From: Hydractinia symbiolongicarpus
Lineage: Eukaryota > Cnidaria > Hydrozoa > Anthoathecata > Hydractiniidae
Assembly (NCBI RefSeq): GCF_029227915.1
Contig: NC_079881.1
Coordinates: forward strand, 12,313,501 to 12,377,500
Reading direction: 5' to 3'
DNA length: 64,000 nucleotides
Each line of letters begins with the position of its first letter. Position 1 is the stretch's first letter. Both the position numbers and the translations under genes were made by a program. Positions 20,932 to 31,810 of the stretch are shown here, piece by piece. The notes under the pieces are model-generated. The model saw only the letters and a list, made by a program, of their open reading frames with translations, did not search any database and had not been told where the DNA came from.

Positions 20932-23900
20932 CTAGGCGGTAATGACCTCTGGCAAGCGTCTTAAACTGGTCCGGTTGTACGATCCGCTTATCATCCGCCC
21001 TGTTGAGTGCCACTTCGATACCTCTTGGGTGTATACCTGATGGTCTTTGTTTTGAATTAAAGCCTGGCTCTTGTAAACGTCAACGCCCTCTTCCAGGCAT
21101 CGCTGATAGTCGTCGAAAGTGATTGATTTTTTAGTGACGCACCGCTTTACACCCTTCGCTTTGCAATCACCGCCCGTGAGGCTCTCATAGGCATAGAGTT
21201 TTGCCCTGAGGGTTATGAACTTGGTCATAATTTTGCCATTTAGCTCATCCTTTATAAGGCCTACCACCTTCTTGTTTTTCCCTATAGGAAGAGGCCTCCT
21301 ATCATCCGGATTATACGCACTAGTATCGAAACTTCAACATCCTGTACAATATCTCTATAAAAGTCCTCCGTTTGTATATGGTACACAAAACTGTCTGTAT
21401 TCATGTAACAGAGCTGTATTTTAGAACCATATTTGTCCTGCATGTAGCTATAATGGAACTCGTACATGACCAGCTTCGATATATCCAGGATGGCCTGACC
21501 AATGTATGAGGGCTTATTCATCTTCACTTCGGTCTTGCCCATTTCAACGCCCATCAGGTGCTCGCTGAACCTGCTTCCACCCTTAAAATTTGGTTTCATT
21601 GCGAGTTTCGTGTACTTTTCCTCGTTGGTAACCAGTTGGATGTTGCGGTGATTTCTAATATTCTCCATGGTCTTGCCAACCACCGAGAGGTTCATGAGCT
21701 TGTAGAAGTCTTTCTCGAACTCGTTCTTCGCGTTTGTTCTCAAATCGGTGTTGTGATCGATATAGCCCGCCAGCCATGCCTTCTGATTAAACCGCATATC
21801 CCTGCGCACTTTCTTCAATTTAAGCCCATGTTATATAGCCTCATTTAATGCCCTAATGTATACTACATACTTTCGCTTATTCTCCTAATTCGGTACCAAT
21901 TTCTCTACCCTATGGACTATAGTGCGCTCGGGTAGGAACGGCAGCTCGTTATGTTTATTGTGTAGCTCCTTGGGGTAATCGATATCAACCTCCAAGATGT
22001 ACCCATGTTTGTTCCCTTCAACGAGCTTCTCGATCTGCCTTTCAGTGAATGCCTTTACGTTTGATACCCATTTAAAGCCGTCTGTGGGCAGATCTTGACG
22101 CATTGCCCATCCATACAGGTTTTTGGCATCCAGATACTGCAGGTAGGAGGATTCAACCTCTGAATCGTACTTGTCTCCTATGTACTTATTGTTGGCTTTG
22201 GCATACCGGTTTACGGCCTGGGTTATGCTTCCTCCTATACCCTTCTCGAACATCAGGAGCATGTCCTGTGAGGAGCTCTAACTTTATCCCCATAAATTTG
22301 AGTGCAGCCTTCCATGCCAAGCCAGGTGCGCTGTAGAAGTGCGCGGGATCAAGCTTGTAGTTGTCCAAGCAGACGTTTAGAAATGTCTCGAATACGTCTG
22401 CCAACAGCAGTACGTCTATTGTTAGGTAGATGTCATGGTAGTCTCCCATGGTGACGTTATCACCCTCCGGGGTAATGACATCCCATACCTCTTTTGCGTA
22501 TCCCATACCTCTTTTGCGTATGCATAGTCATTGTCGCTGATCCCCTTCATATTCAGCTTGCTGTAGAAGGGCTTCTTGGGAGGTAGCTCCGACTCCTCAA
22601 ATCGCTGCCATCCATCCATGTATTCATACGGATACACGCCTTTTCGGAGCATCAGTCTGAAGGTATCATCTTTGTCGATGAACCTTGCCATGGATGGCAC
22701 ATTTGCCTTTACCCGGTCATGATTAAGCTGCTTCGTTGTATTTGAGTCACAATTTTTACAATAGAATTTTGCCATGTACTCAGCGTCTATTCTCTGGAAT
22801 TCTAGACAGGTATCTGCACACTGTTGACATTTCATACCAGCAGCGTTTGTACCAATGAGGTTGCTTGCCAACTTAGCCAAGCTTGAGGCCATGATTCGAC
22901 AACTATCTATAAACCGTATCTCTATGGTCTTGTATGTCTCGCCATCACCATACCCCATACCTCCAAGGGGTACCTTAGTTTTAACGCTGAAGCTTATATA
23001 TTTCTTCGTGTTCTCGGCGATGCACCCAATGTCCTGCGTGTCGTATTTTTCCCCTTATTCCCGGATAAACAGGTGTGCATCATACCCTGAAAGGTTATGG
23101 AAGATGACGGGGATGTGGCTGGGTATCTTATATTTAAGATTGCAGCTGTTATGCGCTGCGCACCTATACAGACCTGTATAGTGACAATGGTCCCTGACTT
23201 TACGGTTATTCTCACAGCCGTCAAACGGCTTTAGGCAGATGTGGCATTTCGATGCCTCATCGTGTTCTTTTTTTAGGACCTCTGTTAGGGGTTTCTTGTC
23301 CTGCTGCGGGTAGGTATAATATAGACGTTTCACCTCGTCCTCCAGATGGTTAACGAACCTCGTCACACAGTCCCCGCCCCTGTTGACTGTTAGGGGATCT
23401 GGTACGTCCCCATAAGCAAAGGTACTATAGGTACACCAGCCGGACGGTACGTGCTTACTCAGCTTTTTAGTCTTTTGGCCTCTTGCATCTTCTACCGGGA
23501 CCAGCAGACTCTCGAAGTCTGCATAAATAGCAAAGGTTAATTTGAATTGCTGTTGGCCATCCCTATAGTATAGCCATTTTCGGCCTCTGTTGGCATTGTG
23601 ATCTTGACTGCCTCATGGTCCTTGCATTAGCCATGGTGCTTATCTCTCGATTCAATTGTGGGTAAGGCTTGTAAACAATTTAGGCAGAAGTGCATTTTTG
23701 CCGTATTTTTTGAGGTATCACTACCCAGGAGCCGTGAGAGATTTTTGACGGCTGTGTAGTGGGTCTTTTGTCATCTGTAAGGAGGATTAGATTCACCTGC
23801 TTCTTACGTCCGTTGTGCACCGATCGACGTAGGATATTGATCTTCTTCCCCGTTATATATAGGACGTTTACCGCAATTTCCTTGTTGTTATCCTCGAACT

Positions 23901-24967
23901 TGCTTATGATCTGGGTGCTTGTAGGGAACTCTATACCCTCCCAATTGTAGTGGTCTACATAGGGTTTCATCTGAGATATTCTATTTGGGTTCTTCCCTAT
24001 CTCCTCGTGATGTAGGCCGGCGATGATGCCCATTTGAAACACTCCTCATCTTCATTCATCGGGTTAATAATGGCCTTTTTGGAGGCTATCCACTTAGGTG
24101 CTTCTATATACGATGAGCCCCTCGTTAGCCTCAATTTGTGGAAGTCTACGTCGAGGTGTAGGATTTTAGATATTGTAAAGCCACTCTGTGGCAGTGCTGG
24201 ATTTTCCACATGTGTTTTAACCTGGGCAAACATCCTATCTAGCACGTCATCTACGTCGTTACCCTGGAAGACTGACGTCCTGTTGCTAGTGAAAACCTTA
24301 TTCACCTCAATATACTCCTCATCGTTGGCCTCCCCCAGGTTCGTCTTCTTCTTCTTCTACATAATTCATAGGAATATCCGTACCTTTGCCAACCCCATAT
24401 CTTCCACCTGCCCTTCAACCAATGTTTTCACGTTTGGTCGCACTATTTCCATTTACGCGTCAACGTCGTCTCCTCCTACGCCGGGAATGCGGAAACTTTG
24501 ATACATCCTGTTATGAGCATGCTTATGTTCCTGGGGGTAAAATCTTGCCCCAGCCGATTGTAGAGATTTTGGATATCTTCAAGATAGTCTTCCTCAGCCT
24601 CTTTTTCCACCTCGTCATGATTATAGAGCCCCCTAACCGTACGTTTGAAGGCTGCATAGGTCATCTTGACCTCCTTCTTCATAGGTTTGGAAGCAGTATC
24701 AACTAACCAGTTGTACCATCCCTGCATCTTAGTTTTCACGATCGAGCGATTCTTCGACAGCTCCTGTTTCTCAAAAATATCCATGGCCTCCGGCGTTGGT
24801 AGTATAGTCACGGGCTTGACCGGCTTTCGATGTCCAGCCCTTCTGGGTGGCCTCTGTGGTACGTCCGCCAATAGGGCAACCAATTCGGCCTTACGTAGCC
24901 TGTAATACCCCGCAAGTCCACGGGTTTTTGCAATATCACGTAATTGTTTGACAGTGTATGAATCCAT
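20932..24967 (-). pseudogene. polB: Protein-primed DNA polymerase B with SAP/Rho_N head (broken)
   Basis: Replicative polymerase of the element. ATG at 24965-24967 inside the right ITR. Order: SAP/Rho_N head ('MDSYTVKQLRDIAKTRGL'), linker helices to 24476, then a conserved N-terminal region (23680-24305, 'LTRGSSYIEAPKWI', 'NWEGIEFPTS'), zinc-finger part, exonuclease motif 'YADFESLL' (23511-23525), 'CHIC...RDHCHYTGLYR', exonuclease motif 'HNLSGYDAHLF', 'FIDSCRIMASSLAKLASNL', polymerase motif A 'LDAKNLYGWAM', motif B region 'YKLMNLSVVGKTMEN' and motif C at 21390-21407. Motif C reads YMNTDS instead of Y-x-DTDS, losing a catalytic Asp. At least six stops or shifts break it, including a 20-bp tandem duplication (22481-22520). 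Unbroken length would be about 1,340 codons. Confidence 0.88.
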
Positions 24968-25337
24968 TTCTCTTTATTATATAGAATTTTAACATCGTCG
25001 GAAGATTTCATTCTGCTCAAAACTAACACAGTTATTTCCCCTCTACTCATTTTTTTATGATAGGGACTTCTCACTGTATGATATGGGCGTGTGCGTTTTA
25101 GGGAATTGTGCTAGAAATTTTTTGGACCTCTTATTCTGCCTATTTTGATGACGTCACTACATTGTAGTGAATATTAGGGATAAAACCATGGCTATGCAGT
25201 GATTATTAGGGATATACCTTGAATTCCATGGCTAAGCATGGTATGGTATTGGATGGCGCTGGATTTCTTGTGACTGACCGTGGGCGTGCGCGTGTGCGTT
25301 TCAGGGGCTGTGCCAGAACATACATTTCCCTATCTCT
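24915..25337 (-). repeat. Right inverted terminal repeat of Polinton 1
   Basis: Inverted partner of 9028-9449; contains the polB promoter (TATATAATAA box, TGACGTCA) and its first 17 codons. Two further copies occur in the tandem units to the right. Confidence 0.93.
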
Positions 25338-26239
25338 TATGCAATGATTTACTATAAAGATAGCGGATTTTGTTACAAAAACATTGAAAGATAAGAGGAT
25401 TCTTTACTATCTAAAATGCTAAAAAAGATTGATTAAAAAAAAGTGAGTCAAACAGTAACTTTTAGGAAATATGTTACTTTGGCAGATTTCCATTGTTGAC
25501 ATTTTTCTATTTTAAGTGAAAATAAAGGTTCTTTTCAAAGCATTGTAAAAAACATGACTTTTGCCAACTTAGCTGGATGAGAAGACATGCAGCTAGCTAG
25601 CCAGCTTTCTTGCTAACATGAACATAGGCAGACAGAATTGGCCAATACTAAATAAAAATAGATCTTATTTTTTATTTATTTTCTACTTAAAAAAAAGTAG
25701 TCAGACCAGCTGAACGCATTTTCCAATTTGAAACAACTGATGACAGCTGACTACTTAACAAAAAGTTTAAAAATTTAATTGGCCTGTCATGTATAGCTAG
25801 CTAGCAGACACATCTTGTGCAAAATTTAGCCACGTGTAAGCTAGCTATAAAAATGTCACATTTCAAAACAAAATTTATATCTGAACACCACAAAAAGGGT
25901 TTACAGTTGAAAACGTACGAAGCAAAGTAACAAATAACTTTTATGTATGGCAGATATTTTTAGTTATTTTAGTGTATGATCTACATCTTGCATTTGTTTC
26001 TTGCCTCTGGACTTATACAAAAGTACTAAAAATGTCATCTTGTGTGCTAAATAAATGGCCCTGGTATATCTTTCTCTTATATTAGAGCACTAGTTTGTCG
26101 GATTATTTTTTACATAAAAGTTGTTGGTACTATGATGATGGTACTATGGAAATGAAATGACAAGGTCTTTAAATTTGAAATACTACGTAACAAAGGGGGT
26201 TAGATTTGTTACGATGCATTATAAGGGGTAGGGTGGTGG
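25338..26239. other. Host flank captured in the tandem unit
   Basis: About 900 bp of AT-rich sequence to the right of the Polinton's target-site copy TATGC (25338-25342); repeated at 27145-28046 and 28952-29853. No coding signal; several tagctagc palindromes. Confidence 0.7.
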
Positions 26240-26282
26240 TTTGGTCGCACTATTTCCATTTACGCGTCAACGTCGTCTCCTC

Positions 26283-26774
26283 CTACGCCGGGAATGCGGA
26301 AACTTTGATACATCCTGTTATGAGCATGCTTATGTTCCTGGGGGTAAAATCTTGCCCCAGCCGATTGTAGAGATTTTGGATATCTTCAAGATAGTCTTCC
26401 TCAGCCTCTTTTTCCACCTCGTCATGATTATAGAGCCCCCTAACCGTACGTTTGAAGGCTGCATAGGTCATCTTGACCTCCTTCTTCATAGGTTTGGAAG
26501 CAGTATCAACTAACCAGTTGTACCATCCCTGCATCTTAGTTTTCACGATCGAGCGATTCTTCGACAGCTCCTGTTTCTCAAAAATATCCATGGCCTCCGG
26601 CGTTGGTAGTATAGTCACGGGCTTGACCGGCTTTCGATGTCCAGCCCTTCTGGGTGGCCTCTGTGGTACGTCCGCCAATAGGGCAACCAATTCGGCCTTA
26701 CGTAGCCTGTAATACCCCGCAAGTCCACGGGTTTTTGCAATATCACGTAATTGTTTGACAGTGTATGAATCCAT
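26283..26774 (-). CDS. Duplicated polB head, free-standing SAP/Rho_N protein (copy 2)
   Basis: 163 residues identical to the start of polB at 24476-24967: SAP/Rho_N head, Pro/Arg-rich linker ('PQRPPRRAGHRKPVKP'), helical region ('MQGWYNWLVDTASKPMKK') and acidic tail, ending at its own TAG. It keeps the full ITR promoter region. Downstream the gene runs into the neighbouring tandem unit, not the polymerase. Whether it is expressed is unknown. If made, it would be a small DNA-binding protein lacking catalytic domains. Confidence 0.5.
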   Translation of the reverse strand: MDSYTVKQLRDIAKTRGLAGYYRLRKAELVALLADVPQRPPRRAGHRKPVKPVTILPTPEAMDIFEKQELSKNRSIVKTKMQGWYNWLVDTASKPMKKEVKMTYAAFKRTVRGLYNHDEVEKEAEEDYLEDIQNLYNRLGQDFTPRNISMLITGCIKVSAFPA

Positions 26775-28089
26775 TTCTCTTTATTATATAGAATTTTAAC
26801 ATCGTCGGAAGATTTCATTCTGCTCAAAACTAACACAGTTATTTCCCCTCTACTCATTTTTTTATGATAGGGACTTCTCACTGTATGATATGGGCGTGTG
26901 CGTTTTAGGGAATTGTGCTAGAAATTTTTTGGACCTCTTATTCTGCCTATTTTGATGACGTCACTACATTGTAGTGAATATTAGGGATAAAACCATGGCT
27001 ATGCAGTGATTATTAGGGATATACCTTGAATTCCATGGCTAAGCATGGTATGGTATTGGATGGCGCTGGATTTCTTGTGACTGACCGTGGGCGTGCGCGT
27101 GTGCGTTTCAGGGGCTGTGCCAGAACATACATTTCCCTATCTCTTATGCAATGATTTACTATAAAGATAGCGGATTTTGTTACAAAAACATTGAAAGATA
27201 AGAGGATTCTTTACTATCTAAAATGCTAAAAAAGATTGATTAAAAAAAAGTGAGTCAAACAGTAACTTTTAGGAAATATGTTACTTTGGCAGATTTCCAT
27301 TGTTGACATTTTTCTATTTTAAGTGAAAATAAAGGTTCTTTTCAAAGCATTGTAAAAAACATGACTTTTGCCAACTTAGCTGGATGAGAAGACATGCAGC
27401 TAGCTAGCCAGCTTTCTTGCTAACATGAACATAGGCAGACAGAATTGGCCAATACTAAATAAAAATAGATCTTATTTTTTATTTATTTTCTACTTAAAAA
27501 AAAGTAGTCAGACCAGCTGAACGCATTTTCCAATTTGAAACAACTGATGACAGCTGACTACTTAACAAAAAGTTTAAAAATTTAATTGGCCTGTCATGTA
27601 TAGCTAGCTAGCAGACACATCTTGTGCAAAATTTAGCCACGTGTAAGCTAGCTATAAAAATGTCACATTTCAAAACAAAATTTATATCTGAACACCACAA
27701 AAAGGGTTTACAGTTGAAAACGTACGAAGCAAAGTAACAAATAACTTTTATGTATGGCAGATATTTTTAGTTATTTTAGTGTATGATCTACATCTTGCAT
27801 TTGTTTCTTGCCTCTGGACTTATACAAAAGTACTAAAAATGTCATCTTGTGTGCTAAATAAATGGCCCTGGTATATCTTTCTCTTATATTAGAGCACTAG
27901 TTTGTCGGATTATTTTTTACATAAAAGTTGTTGGTACTATGATGATGGTACTATGGAAATGAAATGACAAGGTCTTTAAATTTGAAATACTACGTAACAA
28001 AGGGGGTTAGATTTGTTACGATGCATTATAAGGGGTAGGGTGGTGGTTTGGTCGCACTATTTCCATTTACGCGTCAACGTCGTCTCCTC

Positions 28090-28581
28090 CTACGCCGGGA
28101 ATGCGGAAACTTTGATACATCCTGTTATGAGCATGCTTATGTTCCTGGGGGTAAAATCTTGCCCCAGCCGATTGTAGAGATTTTGGATATCTTCAAGATA
28201 GTCTTCCTCAGCCTCTTTTTCCACCTCGTCATGATTATAGAGCCCCCTAACCGTACGTTTGAAGGCTGCATAGGTCATCTTGACCTCCTTCTTCATAGGT
28301 TTGGAAGCAGTATCAACTAACCAGTTGTACCATCCCTGCATCTTAGTTTTCACGATCGAGCGATTCTTCGACAGCTCCTGTTTCTCAAAAATATCCATGG
28401 CCTCCGGCGTTGGTAGTATAGTCACGGGCTTGACCGGCTTTCGATGTCCAGCCCTTCTGGGTGGCCTCTGTGGTACGTCCGTCAATAGGGCAACCAATTC
28501 GGCCTTACGTAGCCTGTAATACCCCGCAAGTCCACGGGTTTTTGCAATATCACGTAATTGTTTGACAGTGTATGAATCCAT
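28090..28581 (-). CDS. Duplicated polB head, free-standing SAP/Rho_N protein (copy 3)
   Basis: Third copy of the same 163-residue frame, differing by one Ala-to-Thr change in the 'ELVALLTDV' segment. Same promoter region and same downstream truncation as copy 2. Confidence 0.5.
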   Translation of the reverse strand: MDSYTVKQLRDIAKTRGLAGYYRLRKAELVALLTDVPQRPPRRAGHRKPVKPVTILPTPEAMDIFEKQELSKNRSIVKTKMQGWYNWLVDTASKPMKKEVKMTYAAFKRTVRGLYNHDEVEKEAEEDYLEDIQNLYNRLGQDFTPRNISMLITGCIKVSAFPA

Positions 28582-29853
28582 TTCTCTTTATTATATAGAA
28601 TTTTAACATCGTCGGAAGATTTCATTCTGCTCAAAACTAACACAGTTATTTCCCCTCTACTCATTTTTTTATGATAGGGACTTCTCACTGTATGATATGG
28701 GCGTGTGCGTTTTAGGGAATTGTGCTAGAAATTTTTTGGACCTCTTATTCTGCCTATTTTGATGACGTCACTACATTGTAGTGAATATTAGGGATAAAAC
28801 CATGGCTATGCAGTGATTATTAGGGATATACCTTGAATTCCATGGCTAAGCATGGTATGGTATTGGATGGCGCTGGATTTCTTGTGACTGACCGTGGGCG
28901 TGCGCGTGTGCGTTTCAGGGGCTGTGCCAGAACATACATTTCCCTATCTCTTATGCAATGATTTACTATAAAGATAGCGGATTTTGTTACAAAAACATTG
29001 AAAGATAAGAGGATTCTTTACTATCTAAAATGCTAAAAAAGATTGATTAAAAAAAAGTGAGTCAAACAGTAACTTTTAGGAAATATGTTACTTTGGCAGA
29101 TTTCCATTGTTGACATTTTTCTATTTTAAGTGAAAATAAAGGTTCTTTTCAAAGCATTGTAAAAAACATGACTTTTGCCAACTTAGCTGGATGAGAAGAC
29201 ATGCAGCTAGCTAGCCAGCTTTCTTGCTAACATGAACATAGGCAGACAGAATTGGCCAATACTAAATAAAAATAGATCTTATTTTTTATTTATTTTCTAC
29301 TTAAAAAAAAGTAGTCAGACCAGCTGAACGCATTTTCCAATTTGAAACAACTGATGACAGCTGACTACTTAACAAAAAGTTTAAAAATTTAATTGGCCTG
29401 TCATGTATAGCTAGCTAGCAGACACATCTTGTGCAAAATTTAGCCACGTGTAAGCTAGCTATAAAAATGTCACATTTCAAAACAAAATTTATATCTGAAC
29501 ACCACAAAAAGGGTTTACAGTTGAAAACGTACGAAGCAAAGTAACAAATAACTTTTATGTATGGCAGATATTTTTAGTTATTTTAGTGTATGATCTACAT
29601 CTTGCATTTGTTTCTTGCCTCTGGACTTATACAAAAGTACTAAAAATGTCATCTTGTGTGCTAAATAAATGGCCCTGGTATATCTTTCTCTTATATTAGA
29701 GCACTAGTTTGTCGGATTATTTTTTACATAAAAGTTGTTGGTACTATGATGATGGTACTATGGAAATGAAATGACAAGGTCTTTAAATTTGAAATACTAC
29801 GTAACAAAGGGGGTTAGATTTGTTACGATGCAATATAAGGGGTAGGGTGGTGG

Positions 29854-30073
29854 TAAAATATAGCTAATTTGGGTGTTTATTGAATCGTAATTATTGAATC
29901 CCTCCCTAGCTGTACAACACATATAAGTGAATAAACGTAAAAGCAATGACAAGAAATGTTTTATGTACGCAATACTATCAGTGCTTCACCCACAACCCAA
30001 AGACCAATAAAGTACAAAAACTTGCCTCATCTTAACAATCCAACTTCAACGGTATAACATTCACAGTAACTGT
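29854..30073 (+). pseudogene. Second Polinton: polB fragment left of the BEL insertion
   Basis: The plus strand near 29935-30073 encodes 'SNDKKCFMYAILSVLHPQP' and, in another frame, 'NFNGITFTV'. These are two blocks of the conserved PolB N-terminal region, equivalent to the 'NEDEECFKWA' and 'NWEGIEFPTS' blocks of Polinton 1. The coding text stops exactly at GTAAC, the BEL target site, and resumes at 37380. Confidence 0.65.
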
Positions 30074-30209
30074 TGGATCCCGGGAAAAGAATTACGATCA
30101 GACTGAATATTAAGTTTTCTTTCTCAAACATAAAGTTTCAACTATTACCTAGTTCATCACACAAAAAATATCCAAAGTGAAGGAGGCTCTCCACCAGAGA
30201 GATCTGACA
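30074..30209 (-). repeat. 3' LTR, short form (136 bp)
   Basis: On the minus strand it starts TGTCAGATCTC and ends GGATCCAACA. Much shorter than the other LTR: only the two outer parts, joined at a 25-bp motif that occurs twice in the long LTR. Confidence 0.8.
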
Positions 30210-30222
30210 CACTCCCCCCTTG
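30210..30222 (-). promoter_or_regulatory. Polypurine tract of the BEL element
   Basis: On the minus strand AAGGGGGGAGTG abuts the 3' LTR, as required for plus-strand priming. Confidence 0.7.
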
Positions 30223-30283
30223 AACAAAAGTGTTCAACAAGTACTACGTGAAGATACATAAAAACTAAAGAGTATATACAATG

Positions 30284-31810
30284 TCAGGTTTGCCCCAGAA
30301 TACGTCGTATAAGAATGCTATTGTCTGCTGCAATCCTTGTGGGGCGTTCTGTTGCATTGTCATCGGCTATAACTGTCATATCGCTGTCTATAATTTTTAT
30401 ACTTTCTTGTTTCTCCTCGTAACTCACAGATTCAACGCTCTTTACCTCTAAGGGATACAATTTTTCAATTGGTCGCTTCATATAGTTAATGACTTTGGTA
30501 TACGGAGTAAACAATTTAACTATACCTGCACGGACGTTATTGTCCCTGCTCGTAATAAGGTACGTAACCTTTCCCATACGCCAATTGATGCGCTTCTTAT
30601 CAGAATGAATAATGACTATTTCGCCAAGCTCAACAGAACGACTATGACTTGGTCCTTGTGCGTAAAGCTCTCTCAGATTGGTTATGTATTCGTTACTGAA
30701 TTGATTCCAAAAATGCTCCTTTAAGGTCTTTATGTACATCATTCGTTTTGAAAGTTTTGCCTTGCTATCAAGTTCGTCCGCATCTCCAGACTGAACACAA
30801 GGCCTACATATGTTGCGACCATGCATTAAATGTGATGGAGTGAGCACCTCTTCAATGTCATCGTTATAGGTCTACAGTTAAGAAGGCTTTCAACTTCGCA
30901 TTAGCACCGTTTGAAGTTCTTCATAAGATATACTACTTCGAAACAAGGCCTTTGTTAATGACCTTTTAACAGATTGAACCAAACGTTCCCAAAATCCGCC
31001 CCACCATGGGGCTGCTTCAACTATATATTTCCATTTTACGTTTAATTTAGATAACTCTTCACTTAACCTAAGTTCTTCGTTTTTAAAGCACGTTGCGTTG
31101 TCGGAAATCATTAACGTAGGTATGCCGCGTCTGGCTGTAAATCGTTTTAAAGTTCGTATAAACGGCGAGGCTGACTGATCGGGTACTACATCCAGATGGA
31201 CTGCACGAGTAACAGCGCAGGTAAATAGTGCAACATGTACCGGAAACATTGCGCTTTGATCTTCGTTAAATATAGGTTTGACCATGAGTGGTCCCAAGTA
31301 ATCCACTCCTGTAGATTGAAATGGATAGCTTGCAGAAACACGAAAGGGGGGTAAGTTGGCAGATTCTGTAGACTTGTAAGCCTTCCCAAACAACCTTTTA
31401 CAGTAAACACATTTGTTTACAATAGCACGTACATATTTTTGACATTGCAGAATCCAATATTTTTCTCGAATGCGACAAAGCGTGTGTTTCACACCTGCAT
31501 GAAAGGTTTGTTGGTGGACTCTTTGTATAATTAACGTTGATAGGTACGAGTCACCAGGCAACAAGATGGGATATTTAGAGTCGTAAGGCAAGTTGGCATG
31601 CAGAAGTTGTCTTTTGCAGCGGATGATGTCATCTTTGTCAATAAAAAGCCCAAGAGTATTATTTAACTGATTTAAACGGCTTGTTAAGTCCTTTTGACAT
31701 GTTTTAACCCACAAAAGTTCTGCATGTTCCAGATCTTCAGTTGACAACAAGGTTTGTTTCGATACGTTACCATTAATTCGAGATTTTAGACAATCAATAA
31801 ATTTAATCTA
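30284..31810 (-). pseudogene. BEL integrase with DUF5641-like tail (broken)
   Basis: 30890-31750 carries the H2C2 zinc region ('HAGVKHTLCRIREKYW' ... 'CVYCKRLFG') and the rve core with Asp in 'GVDYLGPLMV', Asp in 'LMISDNATCFKN' and Glu in 'WWGGFWERLVQSVK'. It is out of frame with RT (shift near 31805). A short shifted stretch at 30848-30895 separates it from the C-terminal domain 30284-30847 ('TPSHLMHGRNICRP', 'KKRINWRMGKVTYLI'), typical of BEL/Pao integrases. Non-functional as it stands. Confidence 0.85.

Larger units (their letters stand above)
9028..25337. mobile_element. Polinton/Maverick (adintovirus-like) element, complete ends, decayed genes
   Basis: A 16.3-kb virus-like DNA transposon bounded by inverted terminal repeats (9028-9449 and 24915-25337). 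The termini are 5'-AGAGATAGGG and CCCTATCTCT-3', i.e. AG...CT. It is flanked by TATGC at 9023-9027 and 25338-25342. A 6-bp duplication, usual for Polintons, would need a 1-bp offset. Hallmark genes are present: protein-primed PolB, rve integrase, FtsK/HerA-type packaging ATPase and a putative capsid protein. I did not find an adenain-type protease. Gene blocks converge at 11.5, 14.08 and 18.03 kb and diverge at 12.87 and 15.42 kb. Almost all genes carry stops or frameshifts, so this copy cannot be autonomous. Confidence 0.93.
24433..29853. repeat. Tandem triplication, 1807-bp unit
   Basis: Units 24433-26239, 26240-28046 and 28047-29853. Each begins with tttggtcgcactatttcc and ends with gggtagggtggtgg. 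Each holds the 5' part of polB (a complete 163-residue frame), the right ITR, the Polinton/host junction and about 900 bp of host flank. Units differ by only a few bases (for example an Ala-to-Thr codon in unit 3). The breakpoints share at most 1-2 bp. Confidence 0.93.

Noticed and set aside
9028-25337. Reading the many frameshifts as programmed frameshifting or sequencing error
   Set aside because: They occur in almost every gene together with stops, a tandem duplication and a catalytic substitution, while the MFS gene, C16orf89-like exons and the LINE nearby are intact; neutral decay fits best.
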